From Rossellomorea aquimaris (GTDB lineage Bacteria; Bacillota; Bacilli; Bacillales; Bacillaceae_B), in the NCBI RefSeq assembly GCF_000935355.1, contig NZ_JXZC01000002.1, positions 310,001 through 374,000 of the forward strand: a stretch of DNA of 64,000 nt, in the 5' to 3' direction. Shown here one piece after another: positions 36,149 to 43,663 of the stretch. Under the pieces are notes generated by a model. The model was not told where the DNA came from and did not search any database. It saw only the letters and a program-made list of their open reading frames with translations. A program made the translations under genes and the position numbers. Each line of letters begins with the position of its first letter. Positions within the stretch are counted from its first letter, which is position 1.

Positions 36149-36239
36149 ATGTACCTGGTACATCTGGACCTTTTTGTACCAGGTACATATCTGACCTCTT
36201 GTACCAGGTACAAATTGGATTCATTGTACCTGGTACAAG
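36149..36239. repeat. Four REP-like palindromes at the 5' flank of the RAYT gene
   Basis: GTACCTGGTAC or GTACCAGGTAC occurs at about 36151, 36177, 36201 and 36226, spaced about 25 bp. Alternate copies are followed by pyrimidine-rich GACCT(C/T)TT spacers. The last copy ends 7 bp before the stop of the ABC-2 permease gene. Confidence 0.9.
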
Positions 36240-36245
36240 AGAGAA

Positions 36246-37001
36246 CTAAACATCCACATCCCGCCGACCAAAAAACCACCCCGCCAATCCACCAAATCCA
36301 ATCAGATACACCACAATCACACCAACAGAAAACAAAAACGTCATCCCTTCAAAAGGAGGTGTGCCGAAGAAATACTGCTGCAGATCCGTGTTTGCAAACA
36401 ACAAATACTTCCCCCACTCCATTCCCCTCTCGTTCATTACAAGTAAGAATGTCCCTGCAGAGAATGTCAGAAAGATAGTCGATCCAATGGCAAAAGAACC
36501 GCTTCTCGTCAGTACAGATAGAGTGAAAGCAAAGGAACAAATCACGACCAACTCAAGAAATCTCAGCACATAAGCCCCCGCTACAATAAAAACGTTCAAG
36601 CTGAAGTCAAAGAAGCTGTCGTAGAACCAGAGTATGCCCAGTATGGACGAAAATAAGAAATGTGCGGTTGTCAGAAGTGTTGCTATGACAACGACCGTTA
36701 AGTATTTTGAGAGCAATATTCTCACACGGTTGACAGGGCGAATGAGCAGCAGCTTGATGGTACCTGTCGAAAACTCACTGGATACGATGTCGCCTGCTAT
36801 GATGAGGCAGAAGACTTGGAGGACAATGAGCAGGTTTGAACTGATTCGCATGTATTCCCAGAAGGAGAATTGGATTCCATCGAATAGCATGTAGACGAAA
36901 AGGGATGCGATGGAGTTGATGAATACGATGACTCCAATGGAAATCCACATGCGGGGACGGGATAGTTGTTTTATGAGTTCATTGGTTATTAGGTTGATCA
37001 T
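36246..37001 (-). CDS. ABC-2 type permease without a neighbouring ATPase
   Basis: A 251-residue permease with six hydrophobic helices. The N-terminal NLITNELIKQLSRPRMWISIGVIVF segment and the conserved EFSTGTIKLLLIRPVNRVRILLSKYL block mark the ABC-2 (NatB/BcrB-like) class. The usual ATP-binding partner would lie just upstream, but an MmcQ protein is found there instead. Either the ATPase has been lost or it acts from elsewhere. REP-like palindromes abut its stop codon. Confidence 0.83.
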   Translation of the reverse strand: MINLITNELIKQLSRPRMWISIGVIVFINSIASLFVYMLFDGIQFSFWEYMRISSNLLIVLQVFCLIIAGDIVSSEFSTGTIKLLLIRPVNRVRILLSKYLTVVVIATLLTTAHFLFSSILGILWFYDSFFDFSLNVFIVAGAYVLRFLELVVICSFAFTLSVLTRSGSFAIGSTIFLTFSAGTFLLVMNERGMEWGKYLLFANTDLQQYFFGTPPFEGMTFLFSVGVIVVYLIGFGGLAGWFFGRRDVDV

Positions 37002-37007
37002 ATGTCT

Positions 37008-37352
37008 TCATCCGTTTCGAACTTGATTTGCCAGTTTCTTGGGAGCCACTCTCAAATAGCCTTCGTGAATCAAGGCTTCAATCGCTTGCCTTCCTACTTC
37101 CTCGGTGTCTACTAACACCCAGCCATGTCTTCCGATGTACGGGGCTTTCGTGTAACCTGGCTGTTCCAGTAAAATTTCTTGCGTGGTGGGGAGGGTTTTA
37201 ATAGATAAGGAGAGATTGTTCTCCTCGCCAATGATCACAAATGGCTTGTCCTTCACCCGGAAGGAAGTGTGGCCGAAGCCGTCTATATGTTCATGGACTT
37301 CAGGATAGGTTACGCAAAGACTTCTGATTTCATCTACCAGACTATTTTTCAT
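37008..37352 (-). CDS. MmcQ/YjbR family protein
   Basis: A 114-residue protein of the MmcQ/YjbR family (double-stranded-DNA-binding-like fold). Family blocks are VHEHIDGFGHTSFRVKDKPFVII and the C-terminal GRHGWVLVDTEEV...LIHEGYLRVAPKK. The biochemical role is not established. It lies 6 bp upstream of the ABC-2 permease on the same strand, and both belong to an insertion between hpf and fliT. Confidence 0.83.
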   Translation of the reverse strand: MKNSLVDEIRSLCVTYPEVHEHIDGFGHTSFRVKDKPFVIIGEENNLSLSIKTLPTTQEILLEQPGYTKAPYIGRHGWVLVDTEEVGRQAIEALIHEGYLRVAPKKLANQVRNG

Positions 37353-37410
37353 ACCGGCTTCCCTCCAGCATTTTTTCTATTATTATAGCATGAGAGTATT
37401 TGGAAATAGA

Positions 37411-37441
37411 AAAAAGCCTCGCATATTGGCCGAGGCTTTAT
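37411..37441 (-). terminator. Terminator of the fliD-fliS-fliT transcript
   Basis: AAAGCCTCGGCC / GCGAGGCTTTTTT hairpin on the minus strand, overlapping the fliT stop codon region. Confidence 0.88.
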
Positions 37442-37779
37442 TTCTTTTTATCGTAGAACATTCCGTCGTATTGTAAGGATTCGTATGGATTTGCATATTT
37501 CTGAACGGAGGTTCTTTTCCTGGATAACCCGTTCATGTCCCGTTTTATTGAAGACTGCAATTGTGAGAGTTCCTTATCTATTTCTTGACTCCATGTGATC
37601 ATTTGCTTTCCAAGCACTTGCTCCTCTTCGGTAAAAGGGGGCCTGATCGCTGTGATTAAACTTTGTCTTTTATCTAAAAGAGACTCTATTGTTTCGATCG
37701 TGAATTCTCGATTTTCTATGTGTTCCAACGCTTCTTTCAATTGCTTCGTAATGGTGTGACAACGAACGACCGAGCTCAC
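37438..37779 (-). CDS. fliT: Flagellar chaperone FliT-like protein
   Basis: A 113-residue helical protein at the FliT position, downstream of fliS. The GTG start at 37779 overlaps the fliS stop (GTGA) with AGGTGGG in front; a longer frame upstream merely shadows fliS. The sequence is charged and coiled (ITKQLKEALEHIENREFTIETIESLLDKRQSLI). In Bacillus, FliT binds the filament cap protein FliD before export. The call rests on position, size and helical character more than on strong motifs. Confidence 0.8.
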   Translation of the reverse strand: MSSVVRCHTITKQLKEALEHIENREFTIETIESLLDKRQSLITAIRPPFTEEEQVLGKQMITWSQEIDKELSQLQSSIKRDMNGLSRKRTSVQKYANPYESLQYDGMFYDKKK

Positions 37780-38180
37780 GCCTGTCCCACCTGACCCCCG
37801 TGCTGCTTTTGACGGTTCAGCTGAATGACTTCTTTCCACGTGTCGCGGAACTCTGTGATGAGGCCTTCCACTTCTTCTAAAATAGAAGCATCATTCTTGA
37901 TATTGGCTTCCGTCAGACGGCGATTGATGTAGTCGTATAGGGACATTAAATTTTTCGATACTTCAAGATCCATGTTTAACGTAACCATCAGCTCATTCAC
38001 GATGGCCTGTGTCTTCTGGATATTTGTATTCTTCAGTTCAATATTCTTATCTTCCATCGCTTTTTTCGCTATATGGATGAATTTAAGGCTTCCGTTATAG
38101 AGCATAAGGGTGAGTTCACCTGGTGACGCGGTGTTAACCGAGTTGTTCTGGTATGCTGCATAAGGGTTGTTGATGGCCAT
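37776..38180 (-). CDS. fliS: Flagellin export chaperone FliS
   Basis: A 134-residue four-helix chaperone that binds the C-terminal D0 segment of flagellin and stops polymerisation in the cytoplasm. The N-terminus NNPYAAYQNNSVNTASPGELTLMLYNGSLKFI is diagnostic. It ends overlapping fliT and starts 22 bp after fliD. Its partner region on flagellin is exactly the part of hag that lies beyond the introns. Confidence 0.95.
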   Translation of the reverse strand: MAINNPYAAYQNNSVNTASPGELTLMLYNGSLKFIHIAKKAMEDKNIELKNTNIQKTQAIVNELMVTLNMDLEVSKNLMSLYDYINRRLTEANIKNDASILEEVEGLITEFRDTWKEVIQLNRQKQHGGQVGQA

Positions 38181-38202
38181 AGTGACACTCCTTTAGGTAT
38201 GA

Positions 38203-39726
38203 TTAGCCGCCAAATTGGTTCATGAGGAACATGGATTGCTGGTTTGAACGCTGGATCGCTTTTTCCATGGCGGTGAATTGGCGCCAATAGCGGTCTTCGA
38301 CTTGGATCAGACGATTTTCAAAGCGATTCATTTGATTGTCCATATTGTTCAATAGGCGACCAAGGGTAAATGTATTATTTGTACTGGATGCTTTTCCGGC
38401 TTTTTTCTCAATGCTGTCCATTGTATTTTTCAACGTTTCACGAAGACGACGGGCTATTCCCTGCTCACCTGGAGTCTCTCCATTTTTCGCAAAAATTTCG
38501 TATAGAGCATTCGGATCTTTTGATATTGCTTCTTTCAGCTTGCTCTCATCAATGATCAGCTTTCCACGGTCAAGGTAGTTACTTGATGTTTTGATTCCTA
38601 TTTGCGCCAGCTGGTCGACTCCTGATGTACCGCCTAAAACTGGTGTGTACATGTCTGTACGCATTTTGTTCAGACCCGATGTTAAGACGGAATCATTCCG
38701 AAGCGTCCCACTACGGGACTTTTCTTCCCATAATTCGATTTCTTTTTCTTCCATCGACTCTTTTTGTTCAGCCGTCAATGGTTGGAAATCCCGGTATTTC
38801 TTTTCGTTCATTTCACCGTTTACTTTTTCGATGAGTTTGTTGTATTCGTCGACGAACTTGACGATTTTCTCTAGTATTTTATCCGTGTCAGGCTGTGACG
38901 CGAAGGTTACATTGGTATTGGATGCGTTTTTCAATGTTAATTCAAAGCCGTTGATCGTGAACGTATTGGACGAACGTTCAGTCGCCATTCCATTATATGT
39001 GAATTTGGCATTCTCTCCAATGGATCCTCTATTATTAGCCACGGCAGTAGCATTGTCAGCATCAAGCTTCAGGTGGGTAGTAAACAGATCTCCCTGCAGT
39101 TCAATTTCAGCACCGCCGGCATTGGCACCTGTATTCTTACTCATGACAGACATTTGCTTTGTGTGCTGGTCATAGAACATAGTGACGCCGGTCTGCGCAT
39201 TGATCTTCGCGATTAAACTGTCCAACGTTTCATCTTCAGCATTAAATTTGATTTCGGTAAAATCAGCCGCCATCGTTCCGTCTGCTTTGATTGCCTTTAC
39301 TTTGATGCTCTGCTCACCCGTCATCCCGAACGATTCACTCAACTTCTTTTTGGGATCAACTGCTCCCCCATCAGACTGGGTAATCGCCGAGCTGTACATA
39401 GTAGCGGCAGTAGCTAACTTTTCCACATTCAATGTTCCTGAGAAGTCGGTGGTAGAATTGATATTCTTAACGGACACTTCATTCGGGTTCGACACAGATA
39501 CCGTTTTCTGAGTGTACGTCCCCTGCTTCATTACTCCGTCAAAAATTAGATTACTAAAATCAAACATCATTTTATTCATGTCACGGTAATCATCCCGCTG
39601 CCATTCTAGGAATTGTTTCTTCTGTTCCAGTTTATCCAAAGGAATCCGCTCTGCCTTCATCAGGTCTTTAATGATTTGATCCGTGTCCATGCCACTGGCA
39701 AGTCCACCAATTCTCATATCAGCCAT
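38203..39726 (-). CDS. fliD: Flagellar filament cap protein FliD
   Basis: A 507-residue hook-associated protein 2. The N-terminal FliD domain (MRIGGLASGMDTDQIIKDLMKAERIPLDKLEQ) and C-terminal domain (TSSNYLDRGKLIIDESKLKEAI...RQFTAMEKAIQRSNQQSMFLMNQF) are complete. It caps the growing filament and assists flagellin folding. Coiled-coil ends mediate pentamer or hexamer assembly. It follows flaG by 15 bp, from the SigD promoter at 40132. Confidence 0.96.
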   Translation of the reverse strand: MADMRIGGLASGMDTDQIIKDLMKAERIPLDKLEQKKQFLEWQRDDYRDMNKMMFDFSNLIFDGVMKQGTYTQKTVSVSNPNEVSVKNINSTTDFSGTLNVEKLATAATMYSSAITQSDGGAVDPKKKLSESFGMTGEQSIKVKAIKADGTMAADFTEIKFNAEDETLDSLIAKINAQTGVTMFYDQHTKQMSVMSKNTGANAGGAEIELQGDLFTTHLKLDADNATAVANNRGSIGENAKFTYNGMATERSSNTFTINGFELTLKNASNTNVTFASQPDTDKILEKIVKFVDEYNKLIEKVNGEMNEKKYRDFQPLTAEQKESMEEKEIELWEEKSRSGTLRNDSVLTSGLNKMRTDMYTPVLGGTSGVDQLAQIGIKTSSNYLDRGKLIIDESKLKEAISKDPNALYEIFAKNGETPGEQGIARRLRETLKNTMDSIEKKAGKASSTNNTFTLGRLLNNMDNQMNRFENRLIQVEDRYWRQFTAMEKAIQRSNQQSMFLMNQFGG

Positions 39727-39741
39727 ATGTATCTCCTTCCG

Positions 39742-40101
39742 CTAAATCTTCTTATCGACCATCAAACCAACAAATTCCGTCATCGCCGCATGCATATCAA
39801 GAATCTTCTTTGCTGGTATTTCTTTCACTATTTCATGCGTACGATCATCCACGATCGTCACATAATATTCCTGTAATTTATCATGAAATTCAAATTTGAG
39901 GTGTGTATTCGAAGTGGACATAAACTCATTCATCCCGTGGACGACATCTACCATCTTTTCTTTTGTGACAGGTTCTTTGGTTGAGGTTTCTTCATGGTGT
40001 CGTGCCTGTGCTTGAATTTGTTTCACTTCTTCACTGGTTTGGTTCTCTAATCTAGTAAATGATTGTATTCCTGAAACTTTGCCTGTCACTTTATCAATCA
40101 T
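39742..40101 (-). CDS. flaG: FlaG/YvyC family protein
   Basis: A 119-residue FlaG-domain protein; the conserved region is the C-terminal half (LKFEFHDKLQEYYVTIVDDRTHEIVKEIPAKKILDMHAAM). FlaG proteins are linked to filament length or assembly but their mechanism is unclear. The start follows AGGAGGATC. It is the first gene of flaG-fliD-fliS-fliT, transcribed from a SigD-type promoter. Confidence 0.92.
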   Translation of the reverse strand: MIDKVTGKVSGIQSFTRLENQTSEEVKQIQAQARHHEETSTKEPVTKEKMVDVVHGMNEFMSTSNTHLKFEFHDKLQEYYVTIVDDRTHEIVKEIPAKKILDMHAAMTEFVGLMVDKKI

Positions 40102-40131
40102 CGTTTGATCCTCCTGGGGGTTATATGGGTT

Positions 40132-40158
40132 ATATCGGAATTTGGTGGGGAAAGTTTA
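40132..40158 (-). promoter_or_regulatory. SigD promoter of flaG-fliD-fliS-fliT
   Basis: On the minus strand TAAA and CCGATAT are separated by 16 bases, matching the flagellar sigma-D consensus (TAAA - N14-16 - GCCGATAT). It lies 30-60 bp upstream of flaG, just beyond the flagellin exon remnant. Confidence 0.85.
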
Positions 40159-40229
40159 GTAGTTAGATATCCTATTCATTTTTTATAAGTAAAAAAGAGA
40201 CCCTATTACTAGAGCCCCTCTTAGAAAAA

Positions 40230-40274
40230 TTAACGAAGAAGTTGTAAAACCCCTTGTGGTTGTTGGTTCGCTTG
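40230..40274 (-). other. hag: Flagellin C-terminal exon fragment beyond the second group I intron
   Basis: Reading frame QANQQPQGVLQLLR-stop (40274-40230), the near-universal flagellin C-terminus, with no start codon or ribosome binding site of its own. It directly follows the 3' end of group I intron 2. It can only be expressed after splicing. If the intron ends with the G at 40275, splicing joins it in frame to QSNQMP of exon 2. If it ends at the G at 40280, the frame is lost. Confidence 0.8.
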
Positions 40275-40627
40275 CTTTGCGACTATGTCTTTCGATCATA
40301 GAATAGACTATATCTTCACCCTTATTTTTTAAGGGGCTGGGCACTTCGAACAGCTTTTGCTGCCCTACGAGATTCATAATCATAGCTTTGCCTTAGACCG
40401 TGTTCTCTAGTCGTTGAACCTTCTCCAGAGTTTCCTCACAGGAGCTTGGCTGCTGATTATCCATTGGTGCATCTCTATCATTTTCCGACCATTCCGCCTA
40501 CTGTTTCCAGTTTCGTTGTGGTTGATAAAGCTTTAGGAAGTTCCAGCAATTCACCCAGTAATACTCCAGCTCGTTACCAAACTGGACGCCCTCTAATCAA
40601 CTATCTCAGAAGTTGTAAAACTCCTTG
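40275..40627 (-). ncRNA. Group I intron 2 (IA-like) in the flagellin gene
   Basis: A self-splicing-type RNA of about 350 nt. Visible parts in order: exon AUGCCU with internal guide GGGCGU (P1, with a U-G pair at the cut); P2 CCAGUUU-GGUAAC-GAGCUGG; GGGTGAATTGCTGG; AATCAGCAGCCAAGCTCC; GGTTCAACGACTAGA (P7); AAGGGTGAAGATATAGTC (P7'); and a P9 hairpin closed by a GAAA tetraloop. The 3' end is the G at 40275 or 40280. There is no homing endonuclease frame. Its first 27 nt encode QGVLQLLR and a stop, so unspliced RNA still gives a normal flagellin end. Confidence 0.88.
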
Positions 40628-40718
40628 AGGCATTTGATTGGATTGAGCTAACATTGCTTGCGCTGCTTGAGAAAGAATAGAATTCTTTGTTTGGTTCATC
40701 ATTTCTTTCGCCATCGTG
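40601..40718 (-). CDS. hag: Flagellin exon 2: conserved C-terminal D0 segment
   Basis: The frame TMAKEMMNQTKNSILSQA...AMLAQSNQMPQGVLQLLR (stop at 40603-40601) is the conserved flagellin C-terminal helix missing from the upstream frame. It lacks its own ribosome binding site. With intron 1 cut after GACGT (41074) and after TTCG (40719), the product reads RIRDV-TMAKEMM, which matches the expected flagellin length exactly at this joint. The last 27 bases double as the 5' end of intron 2. D0 is needed for filament assembly and FliS binding, so expression through splicing is strongly implied. Confidence 0.85.
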
Positions 40719-41073
40719 CGAACATTTACTTTCATAAATGACCAGACTATATCTTCACCCTTTAGCAGGGGTTGGGCACTTCGGATCCACAATGCTGATG
40801 ACCACTGTTTCACCTACGGATTTCATCACCATAGCTTGCGCCTTAGATGGTCTATCCTAGTCGTTGAACCTTCTCCACTCTTTCAAGACAGGAGCTTGGC
40901 TGCTGATTGCCCAATCTCTTCTTTTGTTAAAGCCATCACGCTTGTCGTTTCCAACTACGTTGTGGCAAGAAGAGCTCTAAGGGGTTTCCAGCAATTCACC
41001 CAATTATGATCTCTAGCCGTTACCAGCCAGGACGACTGTGCTTGTCGCTGTTTAGGCAGCTAAAGCATAATCT
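40719..41073 (-). ncRNA. Group I intron 1 (IA-like) interrupting hag
   Basis: A roughly 355-nt group I intron after the codons RIRDV. Core elements in order: P2 CUGGCU-GGUAAC-GGCUAG; TTGGGTGAATTGCTGGAAAC; AATCAGCAGCCAAGCTCC; GGTTCAACGACTAG pairing with GAAGATATAGTC (P7); and P9 CATTTATGAAAGTAAATG with a GAAA tetraloop followed by TTCG. P1 is less clear: exon GACG pairs with CGUC just before P2, with a bulge at the U-G site. Boundaries are therefore inferred from the flagellin alignment. There is no endonuclease. Without splicing, translation ends 8 codons after the joint (DYALAA-stop). Confidence 0.9.
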
Positions 41074-42152
41074 ACGTCACGGATGCGAGATTCCGCTGCA
41101 GTTAGGTTTTCAGAAGAAGTATTTAAGTTGTTAATAGTGTGTTCTAATCGGTTTTGTTGAGCACCAAGTGAACTTCTCTGTGCAGAAACTTTTTGAATCG
41201 CATTGTTTACAGTCTCAATAGCTGTTGCTGCACCGAACTTACTTGAAACGTCGAGATCTTTTACGCCAAGTGCTGAAGCCTTCATATCTTTAATTGAAAT
41301 AAAAGAGGTTTGTCCTGCATTTGCTCCAATTTGAGTCATAATTGAACCCGCTAAATCACTACTAGCATCTTCTTGCTTCCCAAATACTAAAGTTACACTT
41401 TCTCCGACCTTCATTTTCCCATCAAAGCTATCAGCTGCTAAAGTAGTACCTCCAGTAACTACAGCACCAGCTATAGTAATTGTATCATCTGCGGATACAG
41501 AAACATCAGTAGTAACCTTACCATCTGGACCATATACTTTGTAATCCGCTGCATCAAATCCAGTTGTTGCTGCATCCCCAGTTCTAACTATCATGTATGC
41601 CCCATCTTTTAATGCTTTTGTAGCATCAGTTGATGCAGTTGTATTTAATCCATCAATTGCAGTTTTTGTAATAGTGACTCCTGAATTGTTATTAACTGCT
41701 GCACTACCAGCAATTCGCTCAGTAACACCTTTGGCTGAACCGTCTAATAACTTTTTAGTATTAAACTCAGTTGTGTTACCAATACGATCTACTTCTGAAA
41801 TTAATTGTTTTACTTCCGCTTGAAGTTCTTTTCTATCTGCATCTGTATTTGTATCATTGGAAGACTGAACAGCTAATTCTCTCATACGTTGAAGAATATC
41901 ATGGGTTTCGTTTAAAGCACCCTCAGCAGTTTGAATTAAAGAAATTGAATCTTGAGCGTTACGAGACGCTTGTTCTAATCCACGAACTTGACCACGCATT
42001 TTTTCTGAGATTGCAAGACCTGCTGCATCATCTCCAGCTTTGTTAATACGAAGTCCAGAAGATAGTTTCTCCATTGATTTAGCTTGTGCTCCAGAAGCAC
42101 TATTCAACTGACGATAAGTATTCAAAGCCGCAATATTATGATTAATTCTCAT
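41074..42152 (-). CDS. hag: Flagellin exon 1
   Basis: The filament protein: [17 protein letters not shown]...[27 protein letters not shown] (N-terminal D0/D1), a variable central region (about 150-300) and the start of the C-terminal D1 helix ([34 protein letters not shown]). The open frame runs on 8 codons into intron 1 and stops at 41052, giving 366 residues that lack the whole D0 C-terminus. Continuation at 40718 restores it. A SigD promoter is upstream and csrA-fliW follow rightwards. Group I introns have been reported in flagellin genes of thermophilic Bacillaceae, which supports reading this as an intron-bearing gene, not a pseudogene. Confidence 0.93.
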
Positions 42153-42265
42153 ACCAATATTTCCTCCTTGAAATCAAGCCCACATCCATGTGAACTATAA
42201 AAGTTTAGTAGTCTGCAACGAGTCACAAAGGTCGGCCGCCCTCCTCCTCATTGCTTACACTACTA

Positions 42266-42291
42266 ATATCGGTCGATTTTACTAGTGTTTA
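42266..42291 (-). promoter_or_regulatory. SigD promoter of hag
   Basis: TAAA, 15 bases, then CCGATAT on the minus strand, about 115 bp upstream of the hag start. This is an excellent match to the flagellar sigma-D consensus. The long leader may hold the CsrA binding site. Confidence 0.92.
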
Positions 42292-42309
42292 ATAGTTTGA
42301 GAAAAATAA

Positions 42310-42531
42310 TTACTCATTTTTTGGTAATAGATTGAAAAGGTTGTCAATTCCTTTCGAAGCCTCGGTGTTTTCTTCTTGAATTGAAAGGTAGACTTCTTTC
42401 CTGTGAATGTCGACGTTCTTCGGGGCATTGATACCCAGTTTGACCTGATCCCCTTTTACAGAAATGACCGTCAGCTCAATATCATCCCCAATCTGAATGC
42501 TTTCTCCCGTTTTCCTTGTCAGTACTAGCAT
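42310..42531 (-). CDS. csrA: Carbon storage / flagellin translation regulator CsrA
   Basis: A 73-residue RNA-binding dimer ([34 protein letters not shown]). In Bacillus it blocks the hag ribosome binding site until FliW, freed by flagellin export, sequesters it. The ATG at 42531 lies 5 bp after the fliW stop; a longer frame overlapping fliW is not credible. Its target hag is the next gene leftward. Confidence 0.97.
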   Translation of the reverse strand: MLVLTRKTGESIQIGDDIELTVISVKGDQVKLGINAPKNVDIHRKEVYLSIQEENTEASKGIDNLFNLLPKNE

Positions 42532-42535
42532 CCCC

Positions 42536-42979
42536 TCACCCCTTCTTTCCTGCTGGCTGAGCAAAGATCAGGTGCTTGATTTGGTAGTCTGTGTTGTTCA
42601 GGATGACTTGTTTTCCTTTGCGATTTGCCAGATTGATAATAATCGGAGCCTGGAGATTTGCGGTTGATTCATGAAGGGTTTCCCGTACAGTCAAAATAGA
42701 AAGCACCTGCACCTCTTTTTCGGAAGGGTTTTCTAGTAACTCCACACTCGCCTGATCCAATTCAAAGTCATATTCTTTAAAGAATACAAACGGATCCGTG
42801 ACCACGAATCCAAGTTGGGGTGTCGTCACCGATTGCAGGATATGAAACCATTCATTTTCAGGTAAGGGCAATAATATAAACTGCTTTTCATCTCCAAATC
42901 CGGGAATTCCGTGTTCAAATATCAGGACTTCCTCTGAATGGATGTCAATGGCGCCGTGGTATTTTGTATCTATGTTCAT
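42536..42979 (-). CDS. fliW: Flagellar assembly factor FliW
   Basis: A 147-residue protein ([39 protein letters not shown]). FliW binds flagellin and CsrA mutually exclusively, linking filament assembly to hag translation. The ATG at 42979 gives the family N-terminus; the ATG nine bases upstream is too close to the ribosome binding site. It is coupled to csrA. Confidence 0.95.
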   Translation of the reverse strand: MNIDTKYHGAIDIHSEEVLIFEHGIPGFGDEKQFILLPLPENEWFHILQSVTTPQLGFVVTDPFVFFKEYDFELDQASVELLENPSEKEVQVLSILTVRETLHESTANLQAPIIINLANRKGKQVILNNTDYQIKHLIFAQPAGKKG

Positions 42980-42997
42980 CCTTCTCATTCCTTCGTT

Positions 42998-43588
42998 TTA
43001 TATTTCTTGTTCGTAGTTGATGCCGACATGCTTCAAGTTCGCGAAGTCGATTTGTAAATCGGCGTATCGTTTCAGGCTGATGTCGACTTTGGCAGGCGTA
43101 TAGTGGATGGTCGGTTTCTGTGGACGAGTATTATTGATTACTCTTTGAGGTTCGAAGTTCACTCTGACACTTCCCGGATCATACCCGATCTTGACGCTTC
43201 CGAGAGATGGAATCCAGCCAATATTAAAGTCGTATATAGGGTTTTCGCTGTTTCGTTTTGCCTGGGCTGCTATCGCGTTTCCTCCATGTTCAATCATCAT
43301 GAGTTCATCGCCGTCCTGGGCCACCCGGGCAAGCCCCCGTAACCAATCTTCGTACCCTTGTTGGGAGTATTCTTCTATCCTGCGGCGCACGGATTTCAAA
43401 TCCATGTCTGCCCTTGCCTCTGTTTGATCGATGGTTAATCTGGATGGTCTCCGTTCAATCTCCATTTTCCCGGCTGGCTGTTGGATATCGAGTTCTGCTT
43501 TGGGTTGTTCGATATCCATTCGTCCCGGAGTCGTGTGGATCCCGAGTTCCGCGGGAGTTGATTGTAATCGTATTTGTGGGATGTTCAT
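42998..43588 (-). CDS. yviE: DUF6470 family protein (YviE)
   Basis: A 196-residue protein at the position of yviE in the flagellar late operon. The N-terminal third contains imperfect repeats of about 12 residues (ELGIHTTPGRMDIEQPKAELDI and similar), which suggests a beta-rich repeat structure. The function is unknown. It lies between flgL and fliW, so a role in filament or hook-junction assembly is possible. Confidence 0.85.
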   Translation of the reverse strand: MNIPQIRLQSTPAELGIHTTPGRMDIEQPKAELDIQQPAGKMEIERRPSRLTIDQTEARADMDLKSVRRRIEEYSQQGYEDWLRGLARVAQDGDELMMIEHGGNAIAAQAKRNSENPIYDFNIGWIPSLGSVKIGYDPGSVRVNFEPQRVINNTRPQKPTIHYTPAKVDISLKRYADLQIDFANLKHVGINYEQEI

Positions 43589-43611
43589 GAGTATTCACCT
43601 CCAAAGAAAAA

Positions 43612-43661
43612 GGGACGAACCCTTAAGGTGACAAAACACCTTAAAGGGTCAGTCCCCTTGC
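43612..43661. terminator. Long hairpin between flgL and yviE
   Basis: AAGGGACGAACCCTTAAGG and CCTTAAAGGGTCAGTCCCCT form a stem of about 20 bp with a small loop, only 2 bp after the flgL stop. There is no clear T-run, so it may act as an mRNA processing or attenuation element between flgL and yviE. The GGGACGAACC part recalls the dispersed 14-mer. Confidence 0.6.
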
Positions 43662-43663
43662 TT

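Noticed and set aside
40275-41073. Homing endonuclease gene within the flagellin introns
   Set aside because: Frames inside both introns are under about 70 codons and show no LAGLIDADG, GIY-YIG or HNH motif.
41052-42152. hag as a pseudogene truncated by a premature stop
   Set aside because: The missing C-terminus is present downstream, in good condition, beyond a complete set of group I intron core motifs, and the SigD promoter and chaperone genes are intact. Splicing explains the data better than decay.
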